The translations under genes were made by a program, and so were the position numbers. Of a DNA stretch of 64,000 bases, positions 1 through 10,358 are shown piece by piece (the first letter of the stretch is position 1; the number at the start of each line of letters is the position of its first letter). The stretch is from Cladosporium sp. IMV 00045. Lineage: Eukaryota > Ascomycota > Dothideomycetes > Cladosporiales > Cladosporiaceae. The notes under the pieces are model-generated. The model had not been told where the DNA came from and did no database searches. It was given only the letters and a program-made list of their open reading frames with translations. The stretch is taken from assembly GCA_001931905.2 (NCBI GenBank), contig MSJI02000644.1, forward strand, positions 1 to 64,000, given 5' to 3'.

Positions 1-567
1 CCACTCCCTAGATCCATCTTGGCCAGCTGCAAGAAGCTTTCCAGACGCTTTGAGGTCTTTTGGAAAGACTCTTTTGGCCTTAGTGATCCTTCCGAGAAGA
101 AAGCCCTTCTCGTCCATGTTGTAAGTGTTCTCCGGCAGTATATTATATTCTTCCATCTTCTTACCTACAATCGAAAAGTATCTCTCGAAAGATGCCGCAG
201 AGTCAGCCTCGTGCCTATTCAAGTCCAAACTGTCGAGATATCTCGAATCTAGTTTCGACTTGTATCGCTGCACGAATCTCGAACACCAGTTATGTCCAGG
301 AGCTTTTCCTCCAAGCTGAGCGGCGATGTTAGCCATAATCGCTGGTGTGGGAGGAAGACACCTGTCACAGAGTTGTCTGATATGTAACAATAGTTGCTGC
401 TCTTGCTGACTGTTGAGAAACCTCGAGTCTTCAACAGCTTGGTCTCTACCAGTGGTAACGCCCTTCCAGCGTCTTCTGAGTGTCGAGGTAACGAGTCCGT
501 ACTTTCTGGCTACTACGGCCACACAAGGCGTACTTGACGATCTCAATTCTATGATTGCTGCATCCAT
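1..567 (-). pseudogene. pogo/Fot1-type transposase, N-terminal part (runs off window)
   Basis: An open minus-strand frame of 189 codons runs from an ATG at 567 to the window edge. It starts with a psq-like helix-turn-helix stretch (VARKYGLVTSTLRRRWKG), followed by a CENP-B-like DNA-binding region, and reaches the first catalytic aspartate in the motif YNMDEKGFLLG near residue 150, typical of DDE_1 (pogo/Fot1) transposases. The rest of the catalytic domain lies outside the window, so integrity cannot be judged. No stop interrupts the visible part. A 28-bp direct repeat pair lies just upstream (643-698) and may be subterminal transposon sequence. The DDE_1 assignment is strong; the completeness of the element is unknown. 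Confidence 0.8.
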
Positions 568-642
568 AGCTGCTCGGGTAACGGAGATATACGATGATGA
601 AGCTGTGTGTTGACCGCCGCGTCGCGTGAGCACGCGCTGGGT

Positions 643-698
643 CTGTGCACACGGTGGGGCAGACTTCTATCTGTGCACAAGGTGGGGAAAGCTTCTAC
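643..698. repeat. 28-bp direct repeat x2 upstream of pogo ORF
   Basis: Two adjacent 28-bp units (643-670 and 671-698) share CTGTGCACA, GGTGGGG and CTTCTA blocks. They lie about 75 bp upstream of the transposase ATG. A 17-bp pair of similar character (AGTGGGGAAGACTTCT) lies upstream of the second pogo remnant near 56.75 kb. They may be subterminal transposase-binding repeats; this is inference. Confidence 0.5.
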
Positions 699-1204
699 GT
701 GGCCGACTTGCTTTGAATCTGTGCCGTTAGTAGCTTCAACAAGTCGTTCCAGAGTGGCCTCAAAATGCCAGCCGGTTGCTCTGGGTTATAAGACAGACAT
801 AGTAGTGCCGCTAGTGAGTCGGCTGATGTTCGTTGAGATTGCAGAGTATAGTACGAATAAAGGAAAGAATCACTCATCAGTTAGCTAGCACGGATTCCGC
901 ATTCCTAGGCTGGTCGGCCAGGCGGTCATAGTGAGCTAGGCTCGGACGCTTGTCAGCATTCGTAGCCATTCATGAACGTCGTGGTGTGAATCGACCGATG
1001 GTCTTCTGACGTAGGATACGTTAATCCTGCTTGGAGACGGAATGGACTTTGGCTGGCCCTATCCGCACCTGCTTTTTACTTGTTAGCTTTCCATCTCAAC
1101 ATACAAAGCATCAAGTAACATCAAAGACATACGGTACCAGGTACGACCAAATACGATTACTCGATACACGTCATCCACAAATCTCAACAATCGCCACAAC
1201 AATT

Positions 1205-1441
1205 ATGATATCTGCTTCCATCGAAAACCTGGACGCCGATCCGCTTACTGCCCAGGAACGCTTTGCTCAGAGTGTCGAACTCAATCAGCCCGGGAAGGCA
1301 ATGACCTCGTACCAGGAACTCATGCACCAGCATACTATGCAGCAGTTCGAGGTTGCGACTGCCTCCTCTCAAATGGGGCCCTCTGGAACGAGCGGCACTG
1401 CTCCGCCGATTCTAAAAAGCGACTCTCCACGCCCACTGTGA
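1205..1441 (+). CDS. small hypothetical protein (78 aa)
   Basis: ATG at 1205 opens a 78-codon frame (start MISASIENLD) ending at TGA 1441. The preceding 100 bp are CA-rich with CACAACAATT immediately before the ATG, as in many fungal 5' leaders. The protein is hydrophilic, has no signal peptide or membrane segment, and contains a block with the sequence MTSYQELMHQHTMQQ. No family is recognised. An upstream in-frame extension to 1031 exists but lacks an ATG. It could be a real short gene or chance; downstream is transposon debris. Confidence 0.4.
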   Translation: MISASIENLDADPLTAQERFAQSVELNQPGKAMTSYQELMHQHTMQQFEVATASSQMGPSGTSGTAPPILKSDSPRPL

Positions 1442-1596
1442 GCTCTACGGCTTCATGAGCCGTTTGTTTATACCGCGAGGAACACATTGCTTGGGCTTCA
1501 TCGAGGTCAACAAGATACCGGCTTTCTTGGCTAGCTAGTTCAGCAGAGGTTGAGATTGTTTTGAGGGCATAGGATAAGTCATCGGCGTTTATTTTC

Positions 1597-1835
1597 AATT
1601 ATTTTCGATTCATACTGTATGTAAGCCATTTAGCTTATGACAGGCCTGGGCTATTTCTCAGACATTTCTCGGTCTTCTATGTGTACTCTCGCCTTGGTGT
1701 TGTTCCTTCGATCTTGCTCGCCGTCCCGCCTGACTCAAGGTGCCACGGCTTTTGGGCACAGCGCCCTCATACTTGCTCTTGCGTGTGGTAACAACTACAG
1801 GCCCTCCTAGCCCTCCCCTACTTTCCCCACTCGCT
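1597..1835 (-). mobile_element. 5'-truncated LINE 3' tail (Tad-like family)
   Basis: Read on the minus strand, this stretch matches the 3' end of the LINE at 30.45-30.64 kb: GGCGCTGNGCCCAAAAGCC, GACGGCGAGCA, then CCTGTCATAAGCT and TACAGTATGA, ending in an A-rich tail near 1597. The match starts abruptly, as expected of target-primed reverse transcription followed by 5' truncation. Other tails of the same family are at 45.86-46.08 and 54.46-54.84 kb. Confidence 0.7.
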
Positions 1836-2109
1836 TCACGTCTCACAGGCTGGCCACCTATAGTAGCCAAAGTGCGCGCTGTCTTGTCCTTATTGCCAGC
1901 TTTCCGTAATCGTAGTATGAGGCACTCTGTATGAGGCACTCGCGTTATCCTAGTGACCACAGCTTAATCTGCGCAGAGCTTGTCTGCGTCGGGAAGTTGC
2001 ATGCCTGGGCTGTTGCATCTCCTTGGCTCGTGTCTCTTGTTGTCCGCCTCTTTATCTCGCTTGCGAGATGACTTGCGGACTTGTATGTGGCTATGTGCTG
2101 GCGCCTTGC

Positions 2110-2615
2110 GTCTGCCGTGCTTGTCGTGTTGTACCCGGCTGGTCGAGGTCATGTGGCCCTCCGTACTGGATGCTTCTCAGATATGACTCATCTCATCATA
2201 TGAGCCTATTTACGGGGTTTGCTGCGAGAGATAGTGAACTCATCGCGCTCTTGTGCGTTCTGTGCGTGTTTTTCCAACTCTTGGTCATCTTCGATGTCGA
2301 GTCGGCGTTGGCGGCCGCGTCGGCGGCGGTAGGGTCGTGTTGCCTACTGGCGTGCGATGCGCGGTGCGCGCAGGCTTTGCTGTGTCGTGCGAGTTTTACC
2401 GACGGCTGGACGGCGAGGTGGGCGGCCACATCGGCTATGTCGGGGCGTTGTCGATGGGTAGGGGTCGTCAAGTGGTGACTTTTTGCGAGACTGCCACGTG
2501 GGCTCATCGCTCCTCTGGCTGTTGTATAGCGCACTTGGTTCACTGCATGGCAGCTACTCACACTGGACACCACGTGAAGGTGTGCGCTCTTGCGTGCCAT
2601 CCACTAAGGAAGGCT
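2110..2615 (-). repeat. dispersed repeat A, copy 1
   Basis: A roughly 500-bp GC-rich repeat that recurs at 4445-4905, 13.88-14.18, 14.48-14.60, 56.14-56.50 and 62.46-62.62 kb. Shared blocks include GTGGCAGTCTCGCA, TTGACGACC, CGCCCACCTCGCC and AGCCGGGTACA. Reading frames are open but not conserved between copies, so coding is doubtful. In this copy it is followed on the same strand by the LINE 3' tail, which may make the two a single non-autonomous element of about 1 kb. Confidence 0.6.
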
Positions 2616-2785
2616 GTTGGAGCAAAACCCTCTAGGATTGGCTTGTAAGGGCTTCTCAGCGAAGAAGCTTGTCGTTTCGAGCCGGCTATCCCGCTCTCCT
2701 AATCTCCATCCTGGCTTTATATCTGAGCTTTCCACAGTCAGAAACTTCTTCGACCACTTGGACGACGACGAGCTGCAAAGCAAAC

Positions 2786-3860
2786 ATGTCCGGCAGCCCT
2801 TTTCACGAAAACTCGACCGATCGTAACGCCGAAGCCGAGGCATTGAGCTCACGAGGCCCCTCCCATCAAGAGTAACAGCCCTTTGACTGATACTCACGAG
2901 AGTGCAGTGGAAGACAGAGCGTGGCCGCCCAATGATAAAGGGCAAGCCTTTGAGACAGCAGGCAGCACTGAAATCGGTGCTCGCTCTGACCAAGAAGGCA
3001 GATCTCGGAAGAAAGCAGAGCCAGTCAAGAGTGCTTGTTTCCAGTGTCAAAAGAGGAAGATCTAGTGTTCGGGCCAGCGCCCTGTCTGCCACTTTTACAG
3101 CGATCGCAATTTTGAATGTGGTTGAGACACCGGCGAAGGTCTGACCAGGACGGCTGACTTGAAGAGGAAACTCCTCGAGGTAAATGGACGGTGCGACGAC
3201 CTCGCCACGCTTGTGGATGCCATGCGCTCTACCAGTGATGATGTAGCCACTATGCTTCTGGCAAAGTTACGCACTGGAGCTTCAATCGAGGACCTTGTTG
3301 CCGCCATCCGCTCCGACCTACACCAACCGGATTCTATTACATGGGATTGCGATCTAGCGGTCATAGAGTGGTCAGGTGATCGCCTCTTCTATCCTATGGA
3401 GAATTTCCCTGGGATTAGTGACAGTTTACCAGGCCTCCAAGCCCAGCACAAACACCCCGATACGATACCACAAGCAGGATCATTTCCCGTTCGCCCTGAA
3501 CCAGCTTCTGTCCATCACGGAGCGACAGGACCCGTCAATTTTGTTGCAGGTTCGTGCCAGCCTTCAGAGCCTTTTCCGCTCCAATCAATGGGCTCACTAC
3601 ACCTGACCCCACGCTATTCTATCCCCAAATCTTCAATGACCAAAGAACTATTCACACTTGGGGCGACGTTCACTCATGGCCAGGCGGCATGAACATCAGA
3701 CTTTTGTCGAATCCCGCTTCGCAACTCTTACGATCTCCGGTTCCCTTGGCAGTTTCCGCGTAAGGCCCTCTAGCTCTGAGCCTTCAAAGGAGTGTTCAAC
3801 CCCAACCCTTGGAGCTGCTGTTGAACTCTGCTCTTCTCAACTTTGGCCAGCTCTCATTTC
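2786..3860 (+). pseudogene. decayed Zn2Cys6 transcription factor
   Basis: ATG at 2786 (MSGSPFHEN) begins a short frame that breaks at 2875. In the next frame the N-terminal zinc cluster is readable: CFQCQKRKI, then a TAG at 3063, then CSGQRPVCHFYSDRNFEC, giving the C-x2-C-x6-C...C-x2-C-x6-C pattern. A TGA follows where CGW-D would be expected. A linker (LKRKLLEVNGR...) typical of the region after such clusters continues to 3692, and weaker similarity to the middle region runs to about 3860. With one frameshift and at least two stops this is a pseudogene. The C-terminal regulatory half is missing. Confidence 0.7.
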
Positions 3861-4039
3861 CGTCCTTTCTCTTTTTACTTTTACAGATATGTTGTCAAAT
3901 GCTGGCCCTCTGGGCATTACAAATATCCCCTCTCCCTTCATTTCCTATCTTCCGAGCATCCTACAGGCCGAATGGGTTAAGAAGTGCGGGTGAAGGCTCT
4001 CTTGTTCACATCAGCTCGTCCCTTCTGCATGACAAGAGG

Positions 4040-4440
4040 CATATACGGGACCCTTCTGTTTGCAGCTAAAATCCGCAAGAGCTGATCTTACAGAGCTAAT
4101 AAAAGTAATTCTTTCTCCTACTGTGATTGGCATTGTCTCCCGAAGGCATTGTATTTCCCCGAACGTGAAAATTTTTTGTTCGCTCCGAGCACGGTCGACA
4201 AAGAGGACGATGCGTGTCAGAAAATTCAGTTCCAACGCTTCTGGCCTGCCGTGGCAATGGTATTTGGATCGAGTGGTTGCGCTAGTGAAAGGATGCTTCC
4301 AAATGGAGCACTAGCCACGTTGCTGGGATAAGTTCTGGTGGAAAACATCTTGCTGTGGAAACAGGGTGAGCCGAGGTACACTGTCGCAATAACGTTAACA
4401 AAAGTCTACCACGTCACGAATTTACTGAAATGCTTTATAA
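4040..4440 (+). mobile_element. decayed LINE reverse-transcriptase fragment
   Basis: Translation of two frames matches the RT domain of the LINE at 27.85-28.14 kb. The blocks LPWQWYLDRVVALVKGC and ILLWKQGEPRYTVA correspond to LLWQWDADRVVALIRGC and ILLRKQGKPTYTVA there. Frameshifts separate the blocks. The fragment ends against repeat A at about 4445, so one of the two inserted into, or was joined to, the other. Confidence 0.65.
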
Positions 4441-4444
4441 CTGT

Positions 4445-4905
4445 CCGGCGTGAGCATTCATGTATGCAATGGAACCAAGTAATCTACAGAGTAGCCAGGA
4501 GAGCGATGTGCCCGCGGGGCAGTCTCGCACGGTCATCACTTGACGACCTTTTACCCATCAACGATGCCCGAAAGTGCCGACATGGCTGCCCACCTCGCCG
4601 TCCAGCCGCCGGAAAGATCTGACACGACACGAAAAAGCCCACGCACCTTGCACACACACGCCAGCAAGCTACATGCACCCACTGCCGCCGACGCGGCTGC
4701 CAATGCCAACTCGACATGGAAAATGAGCAAGAGACGGAAAGTCGCGCACAAAAGATACGCGACGAGCTCTCCAGTTCCCGCAAGGAGAACAATACACAGG
4801 CTCATTGGATCAGATGAGTCAACCCTGATAAAAGCCTTTCACAAGCGGCCCACGGACTCAACCAGCCGGGTACAGCACAACAGGCACGGCGCAGACGCTA
4901 ATTGC
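4445..4905 (+). repeat. dispersed repeat A, copy 2
   Basis: Inverted relative to copy 1, with the shared blocks GCAGTCTCGCACGGTCATCA, CACCTCGCCGTCCAGCC, CACTGCCGCCGACGCGGC and AGCCGGGTACAGCACAACA. It ends about 20 bp before the stop codon of the Zn2Cys6 gene on the other strand. Confidence 0.65.
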
Positions 4906-4927
4906 TAAGAATTCAGCGGCTCTCAAG

Positions 4928-7543
4928 CTACTCTGAGATCCATTCAAGGTGACAACCAAGGCTCACCTCTTCCAAAGTCCCCTTGCACTCCGACCATAGC
5001 GGGGAAGACAACCCAGATTTGCATATAAGGCCTTCAATGCCATCCGTTGGGTGACACAGTAACCTGAGCAGATCTTTCGCAGCTCTGCAGAGGTCGACGT
5101 CGTCATTGTGCTGCCTCAGGAGATATCCCAAAGGGATATTGGAGTGCTCTACAGAGTGTGACGACTCCCGAAGCGAAGCAGACGGCTGGTTACCGCCGCT
5201 CGGCACACCCAGCTCCGTTGAAAGAAGTTTGTCGTAAACCATCAAGACCGACAGAAGTCTTTTCGCAACATCGTCACCAGTCGAACAAGCGGAAAGAGCT
5301 TGTAGCGCTTCTTTTGCGACATTCAGACTTGCTAGCGCGTAGGTCTTGGGCAAATCTTCCAGAAGACGCTGTGCAGCCTCATAAAGCAGGAACGTGGCGG
5401 CAGTATACGATTGGAAGCTAGTTTCGATGTAAGAAAATTGCGTAATGAGGAAGACGATTTGTAGCTTACATGCAGAGCCAGCAAGACTTGACCAAGCCAC
5501 CCCTTTGCACAAGTAGGGTGACAAGAGAGATTGAGTTACGAGCTGCGGCAAAGCCTTCCTCAACATACTTCAGCCAGTCGAAAAGCTGCGCGTCCATCCA
5601 GAGGTCTTCCACCCTTCTCAATTCAATTAAATATGACATGACTTGCCGATGCAGTAACATGAGGGCGCCGTTATAGAAAATATGCTGTAACTCTGGAGTT
5701 AATATTTGTGCTCAGCGTCTGCTGACAATTGAGGATGCACTTACCATGTAATATATCGCTATGGCGGACTCCAGATCAGATTCATCGCCAGTCGAGGGAC
5801 GGAGGCGACATTTTTGAGAAAGATTGTCACTCCACTGCTGCATACCCTCCCGTGAGCAATTCAACGAGCGCATACTGAAAAGCCCTGATGATGGAGAGCA
5901 ATTCAGAGTGCGGGCTTTAAGAATAGAGAGCCTTGCCAGATTTATTTGTATTGTACCGCAAACAGATAAACTTTCCTCTGGGGGCTCCATCTAAAAGCAT
6001 CGTGTTAGCGCCAATATCACATTCGACTTTTTCGTTTTTTAATTTTTTTTCCGGCTCTTCTTACCTCGAGTGTATGGATGGGCGAGCGGATACTAGAGCT
6101 CGGTCCGTTTGGTAGATCAGGCAGCATCCATCTGCTGCCAATCAGCGTCGCCCAAAGTGTATACATGCATCGAGACTGACCCTTTGAGACAAATCAGAGT
6201 CGTCCAGACTCTGCGGCCGTCTTCGTAGGGAATGCGTTCGACAGAGGACAAATGCCGGCGTCTCTGCCCGAAACCTTGCCTATCTGCCAGGGACAAAGCA
6301 AGATCTAGGATTAGGTCAGTTAAAAATGTGTAGGAAGCTTGGAAACCATCGCTTGTACTTGCCAACGTATGTCAACGCTATGCTTGCTTTCCGATTGACG
6401 TTATACATTGCGAGCATAGTGCACGCCTTCATTGCTCCCATTGAATCCGCTGCCACACAAGCGTCAAAACAATGTCTCGCAATATCGTAATACTTCTCTC
6501 CCTTCTCCCGAATGTATTCATTGTTGCAGTACTGAGCTGAAACAGCGCAGGCGCTGCACAGGAGACACAACGCCGATTTGGACAACAGGTCAAACTCTCT
6601 GGCTGCTATCTGAGAGGCCATGTTGCGTTTTTGGTCCTGTGTGAACACCGGGAACAACTTTCCGGTGCACCTGATAAAAGTGGAAAAGGCCTGGTCAAAA
6701 TCTTCGGCATTCGGGAGTTTCAATCGCGCGAATATTGACTCCGATTCCCACAGCGATATTTCTGGATCTAGGATTGAAGCAATGTTAGGAAGCAGAGGAC
6801 CGGCGGTCGTGTAGTTCGAAGGCCTCACGGTCCAGGGCGCCGACATTTCCAAGGAACGTCGAGAAGCTTCAGATTCAAGCGACCCAGATGGCTTGGTCTG
6901 GGATACTTGGAGATGTGAATATCTGTCCGGTAAAGCCAGGGATCCCTCATTTCCGCTGACAAGGGATGAAGAATCCTCGAAATCTGTCCGTAGATGTGCA
7001 CCGAGCACTCGTGGCTCTGCTTGAGTGGATGTTGTGATCGTGTCTTTGGTGTCGAAACTTATGGCCTTCAAAGCTTGCCCATCTGTTTGTGTCCTAGCAC
7101 CTTGTGCTTGTGTTGTTTGCCGAACTCCCGCGCTGGACTGAGACATGCCCTCACGGTAGGAGGCCAATATTGTATCATTGTTCTCCCCTGCGCGGATTCG
7201 GCGCAACACGTTTGCAGCCTCCTCTTCAGCCACTTGGCGTAGTAAACTATATACTTCTTGTTGATCCCTCGCTCTTTGCTCTAGCTCTGCGTTTCTTCGC
7301 TTGAACGCGCTGTTGTGTGTTTCATTTGGATTCGTGTCGTAGGAGCAAGCAAGGCCATGCATTTGACAAGTCTGGCAACCCGGACGCAGCCCATCGCACT
7401 GGAAACAAAGATGCTTAGAACCTTCACAGCCCAGGAATATCGCCTGTCCTCAATACCTTCACCTTTCTTCTGTGACACGCATCACAAGCAGCGATGATGC
7501 CACGTCGACTTCCTGAGGGCTTGTTTAATTGCTCGTTCGGCAT
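4928..7543 (-). pseudogene. Zn2Cys6 transcription factor, six exons, one 4-bp frameshift
   Basis: Minus-strand exons fit as 7543-7457, 7398-6363, 6304-6065, 5990-5745, 5684-5470 and 5417-4928. Exon 1 and the start of exon 2 encode a complete zinc cluster (ACDACHRRKVKC-DGLRPGCQTCQMHGLAC). A coiled stretch follows, then a fungal-specific regulatory (middle homology) domain containing ALTYV-D-LALSLADRQG and RRVWTTL. Introns are 58, 58, 74, 60 and 52 nt; the second has a GC donor (GCAAGT) and CTAG acceptor. All phases agree except in exon 3, where GATG is duplicated (6125-6132, catccatc on plus). Removing one unit restores QQM-LPDLPN and gives about 769 aa. It is therefore a single-lesion pseudogene, or a functional gene if the duplication is an assembly or sequencing error. 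The target genes are unknown. Confidence 0.8.
6125..6132 (-). other. 4-bp tandem duplication (frameshift)
   Basis: The plus strand reads CATCCATC (GATGGATG on the coding strand) inside exon 3 of the Zn2Cys6 gene. Only without one unit do the exon phases agree. Confidence 0.75.
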
Positions 7544-8632
7544 CTTGAAAAAGCGTCTGCGAGTCGTGCAAAGAAAGGTCATTGATAGCAATAGAGTATG
7601 TTGGTGACTTGTATCGGGCGACGAATGTTACGGGACGCTTGGGTTTTCAATCAAGTCCGAGAACGAAAGGCGATCGACGATAAAGCGTACAGAAATGCGT
7701 CATAGGTCCGAAGTCTCAGAGCTTGGCCGACGGTGTAGACCTTAGCATCACGCTGTGTGCTCGCTAATGACAGACGTCTTTCAATACATCGGCGATTTAA
7801 TTACAACTGCAGCTAAGTACCTTGGAGATGACGTCCCCTTGGTCCGGGTATCCAGGTAATCGTGCCGGCCAGGGCTTCGCGCGGCCAGCTGCCCCTCGTC
7901 TCGTCTCAGACTCGCGCGAGCGAGTGCCGCACAGCTCAATGCAAAACGCAGCTCAATGCAAAGCTATACATTAGTTATATCTACTTACATGAGTACCCCG
8001 GATCGGATCTGCAAGGAATGGGATCTCGCACGCCACCCGGTGCGCGATAAGAGTCCCGCAAGCAGGTCTAGAGTTGCATTAATGTAATGGCGCACAGGCT
8101 ACACCCCATTACAATTAAGCCTAAGCTCTAACTTTGTGTATTCATGGGGCAGAGCTATGTGTGCTCACTTCACAAACAAAATTAAAACACATATTGAGCA
8201 CTAGAAGCATAGGGTCATGGTCGAAAGGTCCTGTTACATCTGCTGCCATGCTGAACGCAGGACTTCCTGGTGGCTTCGTACGAGCCCAGCCTCCGTGTCA
8301 CCACATCAGTAACCGCTGGTTCAGCCACCGGACTATTGAAGCTTCTGCAACTTTTGGAAATCGATTTGGTTTCGTGATTTGTGGTCTGATGGGTTTTCAG
8401 CCACAAACCATGACGGGACGCGTAGACATTGGCGCCTGGCACTTCAAATCAGTTTGGGTGTGTGAGAAGAGAGAATATATAACCAACACAGCTGCCGTCG
8501 ACGAGCAAGCAGCCAGCTCACCACAAGACTATCATCATCACATGCTTCATTTCGTCGAGAGCCTTTCTAGGAGTCAAGCAAAGACTCCTTCATCCTACGT
8601 TACAATCTGTTACCCCTGAATCAGTCATCACT
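7544..8632. other. intergenic, divergent promoters
   Basis: No supportable gene. The interval holds the upstream regions of the Zn2Cys6 gene (minus) and the GRF gene (plus). A TATATAA box at about 8475 lies 160 bp before the GRF ATG. Around 7860-7990 a block with CGTGCCGGCCAGGGCTTCG and a doubled GCTCAATGCAAA resembles sequence at 49.29-49.35 kb and may be an old repeat. An ORF at 8134-8619 was judged non-coding leader. Confidence 0.5.
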
Positions 8633-9062
8633 ATGGTTAGAGTCAAACACGAACTCGAACCACTGCCATTCTTCCCACCAAGCCTCCAAAAGCCTTGCTG
8701 TCCAAGCCTTGCTGTCCAGTGTGCGGCAGAGGGGCCAACAATCTCGTCAAACTGACTATGAGAACAAGCAACCGGAACAGCAATGCCAACCGGCCTTAAG
8801 TTATCTCAAATGTCCGGTTTGTCAAAGATTCGTCACGTTTACGGACGCACGCGGCGACCACGCGGTCAATCAATCGTGTTAGTTCTACTGCAACAAACCT
8901 GGCCGACTCCAAGTTTCTAGTTTGCAGAAAGGTCGGAAGCTACACTACGTCTGTAGCACTGGACAATGCGACTTTTACGACCCTGCCATAAACAGAGAGA
9001 GTAAGCAGGTCTTCTTGCCAGAAGACTTGGTCAAAGATCTCGCCGATCTTCGACTGATATGA
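8633..9062 (+). pseudogene. GRF-type zinc-finger protein, broken
   Basis: ATG 8633 (MVRVKHELEPLPFFPP) leads into a 14-bp tandem duplication at 8691-8718. If one copy is removed the frame gives CCPVCGRGA...RTSNRNSNANRP, the first half of a GRF-like zinc ribbon (C-x2-C, then N-x-N-x-RP). After a further 1-nt offset near 8800 comes KCPVCQRFVTFTDARGDH. An in-frame TAG at about 8882 follows, then the second half, HYVCSTGQCDFYDP, ending at TGA 9062. The order CPxC, KCxxC, YCxxxG, VC-x4-C-DFY matches a family of short fungal GRF-domain proteins with presumed nucleic-acid binding. With three lesions it is a pseudogene. Confidence 0.7.
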
Positions 9063-10358
9063 TCTTAACTCAAGTATGTTCAAGCACGGTCTAAGACGGG
9101 ACTGCCGCGCCTAACATTGGCTTAGGGGAGAAAGGTCTGTTGTGTATTCAACATACACCAGTCTGACAAGCCTACACGTCTATAGCAACGACTTCCGGGT
9201 TTGCTCCATTCTAATTAGGGACTTCTGGGATTTTTGGTATTGCGATCAGTATTACATGGTCAATCTGAATGTTTTTGTTTCTGCAGATACGGCCTATGTG
9301 AGCTGCACCCTTAGTGACACGTAATCATGGCAAGCAACGTCTATTGGCAAACTTAAGTTTCCTGATTAGACAATTCATTCACTGGTTTGGCGTCGCACTC
9401 AGTGAGCGGGGCCTAGGAGCAGATCCCGCTTCATAGTGGCAAGTCATCTGCTTTAGTGCACACAGGCTTATTCGAATCCGACCATAAGGCGAATGCGAAA
9501 TCAACTCACCCTTTCCAAGCCATGCGAGCGCATACACCCGAGTCCAGCTACAAACCGTTCTCGAAAGTTGCAATAGAACCTGCCAAAATGTCTGAGGCGG
9601 ATTTGGTGCACTTGCTTCGCCGTTTTAACTTGACGAATCAACCAATAAAGAACGGATATGCTCGCTGTTTTGACGGAGGTGGCTTTTGTTAGGTCGAATG
9701 AAACGAGTTGACACCAGATCTATACCCAGCACTCCCCGGCCAATGCACATAACCTCTTGATAGCTTTTCCCCCCCTTGACGAGCATCGCGTTCCATCGCA
9801 GACCAACAGACTGATACGAAGGACCAGGAAATTTCGCCATCATATCTGCACTTCGTGAAGCTCGGTAGGTGCGTCAGACCAGCGGAGCTTTCGGCATAGT
9901 ATACATTGTTGTGCAGGTGCTCAGTAAGAGAGCGCAAAGCTTGTAAATATAGTGGAAGAACGGTGATAGGATACGAAGGGCAAACAAGAGAACACATAAG
10001 AAAGAAGGAAAAGCGTATCCTGGCATCCACCAGGCACAACACACTTCGACGTCACGTGTAAAGATCAATGTTGAATGCCAAGAGATCCAGTTGTTGTGTC
10101 TACCCCTCCTGAATCTCTTGGCATCACGCAGAATGGACTTGTAGTGTCAAGAATAGGAGTGTATGCGGGCACGCTTCCTGCGTGTGGCAAAGCTGTTCGC
10201 CAGCCTTATTTGACAATTACAATGTCATGCTATCGACTGACACATCCTGCCGTCTGGTCGATAGGAGCAAGTGCTTGATACAAGAGCGAGATCACGTTTC
10301 AAGGATCTAGTGCATACGGGTCGAGCACTATAGAGACAGCCAGGTAAAGACACGCACA
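9063..10358. other. gene-free stretch
   Basis: Only short, unpatterned ORFs on both strands and no recognisable domain. One inverted repeat (10075-10090 against 10109-10124, 15 of 16 pairs, 18-nt loop) lies near the 3' end of family X copy 1. Confidence 0.5.

Noticed and set aside
8134..8619. 161-codon plus-strand ORF
   Set aside because: No motif, non-ATG-like opening context, and it ends 13 bp before the GRF gene start with a TATATAA box inside it; more likely promoter and leader.
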